Assembly: GCA_003024785.1 (NCBI GenBank)
Contig: PUQB01000007.1
Span: 1,094,001 to 1,158,000 of the forward strand
Direction of reading: 5' to 3'
Origin: Selaginella tamariscina
Taxonomy: Eukaryota > Streptophyta > Lycopodiopsida > Selaginellales > Selaginellaceae
Length of the DNA stretch: 64,000 bases
Positions 1 through 9,966 of the stretch are shown piece after piece (the first letter of the stretch is position 1; each line of letters begins with the position of its first letter). The notes beneath the pieces are model-generated. The model saw only the letters and a list, made by a program, of their open reading frames with translations. It did no database searches and was not told where the DNA came from. The position numbers and the translations under genes were made by a program.

Positions 1-780
1 GAAAGCCTCACATGCAAAATACAAAAAACCCAAGTATCAATGATTGTAGGCAAGCTACTCCACCTTGGGTTATATGAAGTCCTCACCTAAGAGCTACATG
101 AACCAACCATAGAACCACCAAGGGTTGCAACGACAATAGTGGACTTCATGAACAACATGTTGGCCATACCAATATGGATGGAGGTTCAAGCGTGAACATC
201 ATGTTGGTTAAACTCTACCAAAAGCTGGAATGTCATACTAGAGTCTTCACCCTTCCTTGTACATATGGCAAACCAAGCCAAAGTGAGACCCAAGAGCATC
301 ATGAGGAAAATAGAAATCAAGATTTAGATTGCCAAGTTCTTGATAAACGTCATCATCCTCAATATTCACTCAAAAGGGAGGTTCAACCTACTCATGGGCC
401 ATCCATGGCTTAGAAGTGCGAAGGTGCAGCATAATTAAGAGCACTAGCAAGTAAGATTCCCCAGCAAAAAGGGACTAATATCTGTGACAACGAAGCATTA
501 CATTTGGAGGCCTGACCGCAAGAATATCACTTGCCAGATTGGAGTGAAAGGCTTGACAACAATGAAGAGGTGGCCATCCTCACTTGCCTACCAGACTTGT
601 TCGTCATAGCAAACGTAGCCTTCGTCAAGAGGTATGAAAGACCATTGCAACTTACCACGTGACCAAGATGGAGACTGAGAGGGACGCCCTAGAAGAGCTA
701 GTTAGCACGTTCATCATCAAGCACTGCATGTTAACAACTTATTACAGACCTGGTTATCCCCTTACAAACCTCCATTTGTC
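1..780 (+). mobile_element. Retroelement scrap with protease-like start
   Basis: Fossil fragment of a gypsy-like polyprotein. Around 174-205 the plus strand reads DGGSSVNIM, the usual look of a plant retroelement aspartic protease active site. Low-grade coding similarity seems to continue to about 700. No LTR is visible and the window edge cuts the left side. The piece is old and broken in many places. Family assignment rests on the one motif, so it is tentative. Confidence 0.45.
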
Positions 781-1100
781 CTCCTAGGACCTCCGGTTGT
801 TTCTTGCCGTCCTCCTAGAACCTCCAGTTGTCCTCTCGAGACCTTTGGCTGTCCTCCTAGGACCTCCAGCCATCCTACCCTTTGGCCATTCTCCTAGGAC
901 ATCTAGTTGTTCCCTTGCGGACCTCCAATTGTCCTCCCAAGACCTTCGGATGTCCTCCTCAAGACATCCGGCCGTCCTCCTATAGATCACTGGCCTTCTT
1001 CTAGGACATCCAACCGTTCCCCTTGTAGACCTCCCAATACGTCCAATTGTCCCCTCTTGGGACCTACGGACCTTTGGCCATCCTCCCAAGACTTTGTTAC
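781..1100. repeat. GC-rich degenerate minisatellite
   Basis: About ten imperfect units of roughly 28-30 bases built on a core like GTCCTCCTAGGACCTCC. Unit borders drift, and some units differ by several bases and by length. The open frames seen here on both strands come from the repeat, not from a gene. It is much more GC-rich than its surroundings. The next 250 bases (1101-1356) are AT-rich with nothing recognisable. Confidence 0.7.
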
Positions 1101-1356
1101 TAAGGAGCACCTAGCTGTCAACCAAATTGCTCTGTCATCCTCAAATGTCTCATATCTATTTGAGCATCTGAGTTAGACTCTCAAAAATTATTTTGGAAAA
1201 CTTAGTGTTATTTAACAGTTTATATGTATTTAAAGGATATAAATGAAAAAAATATAAATTTTTCTTAAATACATGTTTATTTTCCTGGTTTTTAATATTT
1301 ATTAATTAATTATTATTAATACAAAGAGGGTGTTGTATAACACAATCATTCCACCG

Positions 1357-1480
1357 ACTACTCTAGTGACATACGATCCGTGCATGCCGAAACTACCATT
1401 GGCAAGTTTATCTCCCAGAATGTATAATTATCCTGTAGTGCATATTTCTTGTGAATATCCTGCCGATAAGCTTGCTAGTT
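1357..1480 (-). pseudogene. Protein kinase N-lobe relic, copy 1
   Basis: On the minus strand a short stretch reads YILGDKLANGSFG in one frame, a kinase glycine-rich loop. It is flanked by QDN and CTDRMSLE in neighbouring frames. The same segment occurs at 4330-4454 in the fuller kinase relic, where the loop reads DKLASGSFG. This copy is only about 120 bases long, has lost frame on both sides and lacks the rest of the kinase. It lies just downstream of the PR-1 gene, as expected if PR-1/kinase modules were tandemly duplicated. Confidence 0.6.
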
Positions 1481-1707
1481 TCACACACACTCCTCCCTCC
1501 CTCCCTCTCTCCCTCACACACAACATACACACACACAAATTGTATTCATGTACATGTTCTTCACACAATAAATTAAGCAGGAATCAAAAACATGTAGCTA
1601 GCTAGGAATAAGTTTCAGTCTTAAAAGAAAAAAAATAAATAAAACTTTATTATATTGACAACTCTCAACACCTGAACAACTAACCAGGCATCTACTCAAG
1701 CATCAAA

Positions 1708-2777
1708 TCAAAAGGGCCTCTCCCCAATGTAGTTACCAGGCGGATCATAGTTGCAAGTCATGAAAACATCGCCATCAGAGCAAGTCACACGAGCACATCC
1801 AATCTTCTCCGACTCCTTCCACACAATCTGAGTATAGTGCCCGCAGTCTCCTCCAACACACGAATTTGTATTATAGTCATAATACTGTTTCTCGCTCACC
1901 CAAGCCTCGGCTGCCTCCTCGGGACTCCATGCTTTGCCTCCACCCCAAAAGATATTCTCCCCATAAGGACCGTCTGAGTGCTCCAATAGACAGTTCCCGT
2001 ATAGAGCTCGCTTGTTTGCCCAGTCCTGTGCATAAGCCTCAAGTTGCAAATCCCACACTAACGGCTGGATGCCCAACTCTCCCCGTGCCATGTTCTGTGG
2101 CAACAGAAACTGAGCTTCCATGGAGTCTGGCTGAGGAGGAGGCCGTGAGTATGGTGGAGAAGGACGTGGCAGCGGAGATGGACGCCATGGAGACGGATGC
2201 CTTGGTCTACGACGTGTCGAGCTAGCCTCCCCTGCAAGAGTGAGTTGTGCGCACACACACACACGTGTGTGTGAGTGAGTGAAAGAGAGATGTAACATAT
2301 ATATTTATATATTATTTTACAATATATTGGACGTATCTACTATTTTTGTTTGTTAATACTAGGTATATATATGTTAGAATATGCTAAGTAAATCACACAA
2401 AGATTATATCAATATTATTATTTAGTAATTAATAAGAAAACACCACATATAAAAAGAAATTGTATTATAATAAATATATATAAGCTCAATCGTTTAAACA
2501 TATATAAATAATAGATTTCATAAAAGGGGAAATGAGAAATAAGCAGGGCAAAAAAAAAGTGAATTTAAAGACTTAAATCTGAATAAAAAAGAGATTTGGG
2601 ATTAGCTAGATCTTGGAATTTGATATTGCTTTGAGAGAGAGGGAGAGAGGGAGGAGAGGGGGAGAGTGAAGGAGGGAAAGGAAGAGAGCCCGGAGGGGCA
2701 ATATTTATAAGGATCTTACCAGTTGAGAAAGAAAGCCACAATAGGAAGACGAGAACAACCGCTGGAGAAAGCGCCAT
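1708..2777 (-). CDS. PR1: Pathogenesis-related protein 1 (CAP family), two exons
   Basis: Secreted defence protein of the PR-1/CAP superfamily, expected to act in the apoplast; known family roles are sterol binding and antimicrobial activity. Exon 1 is 2777-2720 and encodes MALSPAVVLVFLLWLSFST, a clear signal peptide. The donor is ACTG|GTAAG; the acceptor is TTGCAG|GGGAG, and exon 2 runs 2231-1708. The joined frame is 193 residues. The CAP domain covers about residues 57-193 and keeps HSDGPYGEN, CGHYTQIVW and NYDPPGNYIGERPF, plus six cysteines enough for the usual three disulfides. Two oddities: a 26-residue segment with 13 prolines sits between signal and CAP domain, and the first family histidine (usually AHN) is Gln (PQN). 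The frame is intact and the splice sites are good, so the gene is probably live. Downstream lies a kinase scrap, upstream a degenerate tRNA. Confidence 0.88.
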
Positions 2778-2839
2778 GTTGATGAACCAACCCCTTGTGT
2801 GTGCAGGGGCTAGGGTTTCAGCGGACGTAAGTTTTAAGT

Positions 2840-2850
2840 CACGTGGTCAA
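2840..2850 (-). promoter_or_regulatory. Fused W-box and G-box upstream of PR-1
   Basis: Read on the minus strand, TTGACCACGTGAC combines a WRKY-type W-box (TTGACC) and a G-box (CACGTG) sharing one base, about 65 bases before the PR-1 ATG. W-boxes and bZIP sites are established control elements of PR-1 genes. A TATAAAA candidate lies further upstream at about 2942-2952, so the site may fall in the 5' leader. The relic copies of this region (near 16810 and 35290) read CACATG instead of CACGTG. Confidence 0.45.
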
Positions 2851-3028
2851 TTATATTAATTAATTACGTCCTAATAAAATTAGAAATACATTCAATATGC
2901 TTCAACATACATTCAAGCCACGTGCAGACACACTGACATATATTTTATACATATATTCTAGGTCAACTGTGGCCTTTTATTCAACCTATGTATTTTTTTT
3001 ATTTATTATAATGAGACACCTTTAATGA

Positions 3029-3103
3029 TTAATTTCATATGGCCCAATGAACAAGGCACTTTGATAAATAAAAGGATTGTGGATTCACATGCCAAGGGGA
3101 GTG
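3029..3103 (+). pseudogene. tRNA-Arg(UCU)-derived relic
   Basis: The segment aligns along its length with the good tRNA-Arg(UCU) at 35507-35579: it keeps the D-arm stretch TGGCCCAATG and the AAAGGATTGTGG part. The anticodon arm and acceptor stem no longer pair. It sits at the same place relative to the PR-1 first exon as the other copies, so it decayed in place rather than inserting independently. Confidence 0.6.
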
Positions 3104-3540
3104 AATTTTGGAGTTGCACTTTGGACAGTATTTTAGCAACATACAAAATAATATCTCGATAATTTGGAAAATACCAAGAATATTATAAATATTCTAGAAT
3201 CTGAAATCTCGCATGAAGCTTTAGTTTTACAAATGATTGTTTTGTTAATAGTATGTCAATATTTTGTGTGCATGTGTGTGTTGCACATAATAGGTATGCC
3301 TATGATTGCAAGTTATCGAGCTTTTACTGAATGATTCTTTTTATATATACACATGAATACATACATGTGTGTGTGTGCATTACGTTGTTAAAGATGTAGG
3401 AAGCGGGTTGCATGCTGTCTCTAGTAGAATACACATAATTGTATGAGACTCAATTTGATACTATTGTATTTCTTTAGATGGACAACTCAAGAATAATACA
3501 TTTTGTAAAACAGTTCGACACACACACAACAATGCTGAAA

Positions 3541-4454
3541 TCATTCTTGGTGGCTGAACTTCTTGAACCAGGGGTGGTCAAGTATCTTGGAAACAGTAAG
3601 CCGCAGAGCGGGGTCTGGCTCGAGCATTCCCCTTACAAGCTGCCTTGCACATTGGATATTCCAGGCCATGGCTCCCTTTTGACATCGAGTTTACACTGTA
3701 CAACTTTGTTCTTCAAAGTGTACTCATCCATTCCATGAAAGGGCTGGCGACCACTCAATAGAATGTAGAGTATAACACCAGCACTCCATATATCTGCCTC
3801 ATGCCCATACTGTCCCTTGAGAACTTCAGGCGCAGCATAAGAAGCAGTATACACAATCAAGTTGGAAGTAGTATTGTTGGTATTGAAAAACCTTGAACCT
3901 CCAAAATCTATGAGTTTAAGTTCCCCATTCTTAATTAAGAAATTCTCCAACTTTATGTCCCCGTGTACAATATTTTGACTGTGACAAACTTGAACAATCT
4001 TGACGATGGTTTTAATAAGTGGAGCAGCCTGTATTAAAACTTAATTATAGTTAATTCTAATTATAATGTATATTAGATAAAACACACCTCTTCCTCTGTA
4101 TATCGTCCACATGCGTCAATCTTACGTGCGACTTGATCAAAGAGCTCGCCTCCTTCACAAAACTCCATTACTAAGTAGATTGCTTTACCATCCTCAAATG
4201 CTTCTATGAACTTCACCACGTTGGAATGGGAAAGATGGCTTAATATTACTACTTCTCTACGAACTTGTCGAAGATGCATGGAGTGCCGCTGTTTTGATAT
4301 GCATTTACATGCCAACTGCTCTAGCGTCATACGATCCGTGCAAAGGTGTACGGTGCCAAAACTGCCACTGGCGAGTTTATCTCGAGAATGTATTTATCTT
4401 GCAGTGCATATTCCTTGTGAATGAGCTTCCCGTAAGCATGCTCTTCATCTACGA
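3541..4454 (-). pseudogene. CDPK/PEPKR-type Ser/Thr kinase pseudogene
   Basis: A nearly complete kinase domain of about 270 residues ending at HPWFKKFSHQE and a stop, without EF-hands; this resembles the calcium-dependent/PEPKR kinase group. Read in order: YIL, DKLASGSFGTVHLCTDRM (P-loop), VMEFCEGGELFDQV, NIVHGDIKLENF (catalytic loop), KLIDFGGS, SYAAPEVL, DIWSAGVILYILLSG, MLEPDPALRLTVSKILDHPWF. A 59-base intron (4087-4029, GTGTG...ACAG) joins TEEE to AAPLIK in frame. Frame is lost once before the P-loop (near 4384) and once near 3650. The HRD motif reads HGD, so activity would be doubtful even with an open frame. The 3' part alone recurs at 5062-5221, and other scraps occur at 7797 and 35960. 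Confidence 0.82.
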
Positions 4455-4490
4455 CTGTAACATACTAAAGATACTTAGGGAAATTAAAGC

Positions 4491-4800
4491 TTAATGCTCT
4501 CTCTCTCTCCTAAGAAGGGAAATGAAATAGTGGGATAGTGAGTGTAGTAGGGTGAGGTTTAAGCATTTAAAGAACTGGACCGTCGGATGGTTTATTTCCC
4601 CAAGGTTTGCCCTTGCCGCTCGATCGGAACATTGGTTCCTCCGTGTGAACCAGTACGTGTTGAATATAACACTTGCTCCTTATAACAAAGCAATATGTGG
4701 AGCTACAATTGTAATATACATTACTGTTGTATAGATATAGATACATACTATCCTGGGTTTTACATTTTAGTAACCATCCATCTATATGCAACTTGCTTAC
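4491..4800. repeat. Module-start repeat (CT-rich head)
   Basis: Begins TAATGCTCTCTCTC and resembles the starts of the modules at 15541 and 34049, and a short piece at 7750. Shared landmarks are the CT-rich head, the AAGGGAAATG..AATAGTG stretch, AAGCATTTAAAGA, and the later segment around GTTGAATAT. Two versions of GATCGGAACATTGG- or ATCGGATCGTCC-like sequence follow. No gene is visible; the open frames here are not shared between copies. Confidence 0.5.
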
Positions 4801-4879
4801 ACTCACACACACAACACCACGTTGTGTGTTATATATAAGTGAAACTTCATTAATAAATCATACACACTCTAATGACAAA

Positions 4880-4951
4880 GCTCCCGTGGCTTAATGGACA
4901 AGGCTGTAACTTCTAATCAAGGATTATGGGTTTGATTCCCAAATGAGAGTG
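4880..4951 (+). pseudogene. tRNA-Arg(UCU)-derived relic
   Basis: Starts GCTCCCGTGGC and keeps the anticodon-loop stretch CTTCTAATC. The anticodon stem is disrupted (GTAA against TCAAG) and the T arm reads ATGGGTTTGATTCCCAA. The 3' acceptor strand no longer pairs with the 5' strand. It aligns with 35507-35579. Confidence 0.65.
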
Positions 4952-5061
4952 AGTGTTTAGAATCTAATAAATATGAAGTTTTAATCCTATGTAAATACAT
5001 TCGAATTGTATGAAGCTCCATAAAAGAGTAATATTTAACTAACATATCCACAACGTTGAAA

Positions 5062-5221
5062 TCATTCTTGGTGGTTGAACTTCTTGAACCACGGATGATG
5101 AAATAGTAAGCAGCAAAACAAGGTCTGACTCTCCATGTCTAAATATTCCAGGCCGGGGCTCAGCTTTAGGTCGAGCTTACACTGTACAACTTTGTTATTT
5201 ACAGTGTACTCATCCATTTAA
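5062..5221 (-). pseudogene. Kinase C-lobe relic
   Basis: Minus-strand sequence reads MDEYTVNNKVVQCKLDLK and ends near WFKKFNHQE and a stop, matching the C-terminal part of the kinase pseudogene at 3541-4454. The middle is shortened and frame is lost. It follows a tRNA-Arg relic directly, repeating the order tRNA then kinase of the neighbouring module. Confidence 0.65.
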
Positions 5222-6145
5222 GTTAAGGATAAACACATATATATGTGTACACGTGCTATATAAAATTACTCAGGCGACTTGCCCTTGACAAGGTTATCAA
5301 AATTTCTGGTGTTTATTGGAATATTACACCAATTGTAAGAGTATTCATAAACCAATAATAACATGAATTTTTGGTTAGATTTGATTTTGTTTTAGCCATT
5401 AACTGACTATAAATTTGTGCAACACCCACTCCCTTCCCTACTCGCTCTCCTATTTCCTACTCTGTCCACTCCCACCCACTCTCACCCACTCTTTCCCACT
5501 CTTTCCTTTCTTCATCCTCAACATGAGAACCCCAACGTTCTTGGCCGTCCCCGTCAAAGGCCTATGATCAGGTTGTGCTTTCAATTTTGTTTCTTTTCAG
5601 ATCGGTGGGGCATGGCTCATGATCAGGTTGTGCTTGCCATTTCCATGTCTTTTCTGAGATGATTATGCCTTGACGCATCATAGGTTGAGCTATTTACAAA
5701 ATAATCCTTCATCAAGAATTGTCTTTGTGTGTTTGTTGACACGACCTTGTTTACATCCATCGATTTGTAGACCGCTTTGGGTGTTGTTTATATGTAGCTA
5801 GTCAAAATTGAGAAGTGAATCGTGGTTGTGGGTGTTGTTTTTGAAACGTACTTACGTGCATGTTTGTGAGTTTATAATGATAAATATGCATGTATACATA
5901 TGTGTTAATCAATGAAAAAGCAAACAAACAAATATAATTTAATTGATAAATCAATACAAATAAAAAACCACAATATAATTTAATTAGTAAATAATACAAA
6001 TAAACCCTAATTAACTTAAACTTCGTTACCCAATTAAAATTTGAAGCAGTACATAAAATGACATATTTTGGAAGTATATATCCTTTTTAAATGAGATTTT
6101 CTTCTCTTATAAATTTGTAAAAATATTTCTTATAAGGAAATAAAC
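5222..6145. other. AT-rich spacer, no gene seen
   Basis: Nothing coding could be supported. A pyrimidine-rich patch lies at about 5420-5520 (CCCACTC-type repeats). The rest is AT-rich with short runs and no conserved landmark. Confidence 0.5.
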
Positions 6146-6276
6146 AAAGATTCTGTTGGTAATCTTCCTAGATTGGTAATCTGTTGGTAATTCTAAAGAT
6201 TACCAACAAAAATGTCCATGGTAATTCTAGAAGATTACCAACAGAAATGTCCATGTATCCAGATTACCAACAAAAT
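6146..6276. repeat. Hairpin-forming short repeat cluster
   Basis: TTGGTAATCT occurs several times in forward orientation and AGATTACCAAC several times in reverse, interleaved with AAATGTCCATG spacers. Forward and reverse units can pair into one or more stem-loops of 10-14 bp. It sits immediately before the first copy of repeat R1. Confidence 0.65.
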
Positions 6277-6283
6277 CCCAATT

Positions 6284-7796
6284 AAATGAGGTATGATATA
6301 TACATGGCTATTTAAAAATAAATATTTATTCAATAGGTTAAACTAATTTAAGTTAAGTGTATATATAAATAAAGTCTGAAAATTAAAATAAAGTTTCAAA
6401 TTGTTTAATTAGTGATTATATGTTCCATTGCACTATTGCTAGAAACAATAATATGTTAGTTAATATTGCAGTTCTTGACAAGGAACTATGAGTGGGATGC
6501 TCACATGTCATACGAACCATCTTGATTAGGATGAGTCACAGTTCTTGGGTAGGAACTACGAGTGTCTAGCTCGCAATCCATACACAAGCCATGTGGTCAC
6601 CTCCAAAATCTGCACGGATCTGTGCATTCTATGCACAACTACATAAATGATGCAATACATAAATTGTGGGCAAATGCAAAAATCCATGGGAAAACATGGA
6701 GAAAATGCAGATATCTAGGAGAAATAACAAAATTACCCTGTCAATCATTAATATTTTATGGTTCTTTGAGTGACTCTACAAGAGAACACAGAAATTTGAA
6801 GTCTCACCACTCTTTCAAACCTTGACCTAACCCTCAAAAATTAGGTTTTTGGGTTTTATATGTTTAAATTAATTTTTAAATGAATAATTTATTTATATTC
6901 ATTTATCCTTGGGTATAATAAAATATATACTAATTTGTTATTTTATACAAATTGCTCGCACACAAGTTCGTTATATTAATTTTTACCTTGTTATAAATAT
7001 CAAATTTTAATATCTTAATATATAATATGTATATTTATTGAATTATATATATACTTAAATATGTGTGTGTTTGTGTGTGTATATAATTTTTAAATATCAT
7101 TAAATTCCTAAATCCCACAAACATATAAATTTAAATTGCTATATGTCTGCTCACAATATAAAATTTAATGCATATAACATTTAGATAATTTATATATTTA
7201 TATAGTTACATAGTTCTATACTTTAATATTTAAAAAATTAATATATTTATAAATCAAATATCTCTATAAATTTAAAATAAAAGGAATTTATTAATTAGTA
7301 AAAATATTTCTTTTAAAGAAATAAACAACAAAGATTAATTTTAATTCTTGTACTCTATGTCTAGGATTAGGACTACGGCTAGAAAAATAAACCAATAACT
7401 TAATAAGCAAGGAAAAAACCTAGACAATATTATACTTGGCATTAGAACCCTAACCTAGACAATATCTTTTTAATCTATTGGGATCAAAGAATATCATATA
7501 AGGTCATCGTAGAAGATCATGCACAAACTAAAACTTAACCTTAATATTTGTCATGTGACTGATGTGAAAAGTTAACTAGCGGGATAACAATGCCATTAAC
7601 ATATTCACACTTACACCCTTGCACATCTACACAATCACACCTCACGAAAGTAAGAAATCACTAAAAATTATTGAAATGTATCTATGGTAAAACATATTTT
7701 GAGTTAGGTTAATATAAAAGACAATATGAAAATCACAAAGCTTAGTCTTTTAATGCTCTGTCTCCTCAAAAGAGAAATGCAATAGTGTAGCAAGCT
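6284..7796. repeat. Repeat R1, copy a (uninterrupted)
   Basis: About 1.5 kb that recurs as 9172-9807 joined to 14667-15595. Shared landmarks: AAATGAGGTATGAT at the start, the block from GTTCTTGAC to ACATGGAGAAAATGCA (6472-6710 against 9360-9632), the CATTTATCCTTGGGTAT stretch (6898 against 14670), and the final GCTCTNTCTCCTCAAAA. No retroelement lies inside this copy, so it shows the state before insertion. No gene is recognisable; the frame at 6562-6825 is interrupted in copy b. Confidence 0.8.
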
Positions 7797-8066
7797 CTAT
7801 GCAAATCACACCCATATTGTCCCTTGATAACTTCAGGTGCAACTTAAAAAGCAGAGTACACATACAATCAAGTGGAAAGCACTGTTGGTATTGGAAAACC
7901 TTTGAACCCCCAAAATCTATGAGTTTAAGTTCCTCGTTCTTAATTAGGAAATTCTCCAACTTAACTTGAACAATCATGATGATGGTTTTAATAGGTGGAG
8001 CATCCTATATTAAAACTTGATTATAATTAATTCTATTTATAATGTATATTAGTGAATACACACCTC
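7797..8066 (-). pseudogene. Kinase relic with catalytic-loop end and DFG
   Basis: Minus strand reads LENFLIKNEELKLIDFGGSK, matching the kinase pseudogene at 3541-4454, then loses frame. The 59-base intron with its ATATTAGTGAATACACACCTCTT exon border is also present on the right. The homology stops abruptly at 8066, where retroelement sequence begins, and on the left at 7796, where R1 is joined directly to kinase sequence. Confidence 0.7.
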
Positions 8067-9171
8067 TTCGTGCAATAAGAACTAGAGGCTACTAGCTTGG
8101 ACTTTGGCCTAGCATGATTGTTATTCACTCGATACTCTTGGTGCTCACAAGGACTTGGGGAGGTATTCCTACCATGCTTCTTGCCATGTTGCTTATTCTC
8201 CTTAAACACCTTTTCCTTCTCATTTAGCAACCAAGCATACTCAAACAACTCCTTCAAATTCTTAAATTGAATTACCGAGTTAAGATGTCTACGCAAGTTA
8301 GCACTTTTTAACCCATCTATAAAATAACCCTTTTGTGGGTTGACAAACACGTCAGGTACACAACATAGTAATTGACTTAATTTTTCAATGTAGTCATTTT
8401 AAGTCATCTTCCTTTGTCTAGGTATTGCAATTCACATCTTGCATGAGACACATTGAATTGAGGAGCATACTCATTAAAAAACTGATAGAACTCCTCCCAA
8501 GTTGCAATCATTTTGTGGTGAGTTAACTGGTACTAATTGTCCATGACCTTGCAACTTTATACTTCAAGGCCACTAATATGGCTATCATAACTTATTTGGT
8601 ACTCACTCCTTGCGATAATCACTATCTCTAGCCAACTCATAGCCCCATCTATGAATTCTTTATGAAAAAAAAGGCAAAACATGAAGATGATCCAATACTC
8701 AGCTCTTACCACCCATGATTCCTTGAACAAGCTAATCTTCAATAATATCCATCCACTCATGAATCACCTCCAAGTAGCCATGTACATACTCTTGAAATTG
8801 GTTTGAATCTTTCACCATGGCGTATAGCTCAAGCATGATTTCTTAATTTTTCACTCTTTTGTGGTATTATCCTTTCCTTCCCACCGATCACCCATCTCAA
8901 ACCTTGCTCCGATACTAATTCAATAGGCACCAACACATAAAACTAGAGACCCTCAAAAGACCACTTGACCTCCCCTTAATTGTTTCTAGTCTTCACACGC
9001 TACCCTCCAAAAAAGCTTCCACGTAGATCTTTAGGGGTGCCTTTAGACCCCAATGAACTACTCACGTAATCTAAATAAATTGAAACAACTCCACAAAAAG
9101 ATTGACTCAAGCTAGAAAAGTATGTCATCTCTACATGTGGGTTGGATTTTTATAGAGGGAAAATCCTAGTC
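8067..9171 (-). mobile_element. Ty3/gypsy fossil, gag and leader end
   Basis: Minus-strand remnant with a gag-like stretch (FIDGLKSANLRRHL, about 8240-8330). Near 8905-8935 it has TTAGTATCGGAGCAAGG, resembling the usual plant initiator-Met tRNA primer-binding site. Sequence from there to 9171 would be the LTR end. Only this end of the element is present. It lies between a kinase relic and R1 copy b, and it is old and broken. Confidence 0.6.
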
Positions 9172-9807
9172 AAATGAGGTATGATGTATACATGGCTATT
9201 TAAAAAAAAATCTTTATGAAATAGGTTAAACTTTAGATACAAACTATGAGCATATTCCATCAATTTACATTAATTGTATATATAAATAAAGTCTCAAATT
9301 GCTTAATTAGTGATTTTATGTTTCATTGCATTATAGATAATATGTTGGTTACTATTGTAGTTCTTGACGAGGAACTATGAGTGGGACATTCGCATGTCAT
9401 ATGAACCATCTTGATTAAGAACTGCGAGAGGGTGACTCACAGTTCTTGGGTAGGAATTGCGAGTGTCTAGCTCACAATCCATACGGAAGCCATGTGGTCA
9501 CCTCCAAAATTTGCACAAATTTGTGCAAATCTATGCACAACTACATAACTAAAATCAAAAGAAATCACATGAAATGATGCAGTGCATAAATCATGGGCAG
9601 ATGCAAAAATTCATGGAAAAACATGGAGAAAATGCACATATCTAGGAGAAATAACAAGATTACCTTGTCAATCAGCAATATTATGGATCTTTTGGCAACT
9701 CTACAAAAAAACACAGAAATTTAAGCCCTCCCTCTCATGCCACTTTTATATGTTTAAATTAATTTTAAAATGAATTGCAAGCAAATTGCTCACAATTTAT
9801 TTATATT
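9172..9807. repeat. Repeat R1, copy b, left part
   Basis: Aligns with 6284-6893 of R1 copy a. It ends at TTTATATT, directly against the LTR of the inserted gypsy element, and continues after that element at 14667. Confidence 0.8.
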
Positions 9808-9966
9808 TGTGAGAGCTCGGAATATAGATATGTGTATATTCATTAGTCCAAAACCCTAACTTATATAATGAGCAAGTGGTCCAGATTGAAATCAATTTGA
9901 CAGCTATCAAAACCCACTATGTTAATAATAGTATGTGCAGATGCAGCCGTACACATGGATCTTACA
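9808..9966 (-). repeat. LTR (3') of the gypsy element
   Basis: Begins TGTGAGAGCTCG and ends CTTACA on the plus strand, giving the TGT...ACA ends usual for LTRs. It matches 14525-14666, including the shared GATGCAGCCGTACACATGG stretch near its right end. At about 159 bases it is short for a plant LTR. Confidence 0.8.

Noticed and set aside
1866-2225. 119-residue plus-strand frame opposite the PR-1 second exon
   Set aside because: Antisense shadow of the PR-1 coding frame.
3478-3738. 86-residue plus-strand frame
   Set aside because: Antisense to the kinase C-lobe; all its recognisable content is on the minus strand.
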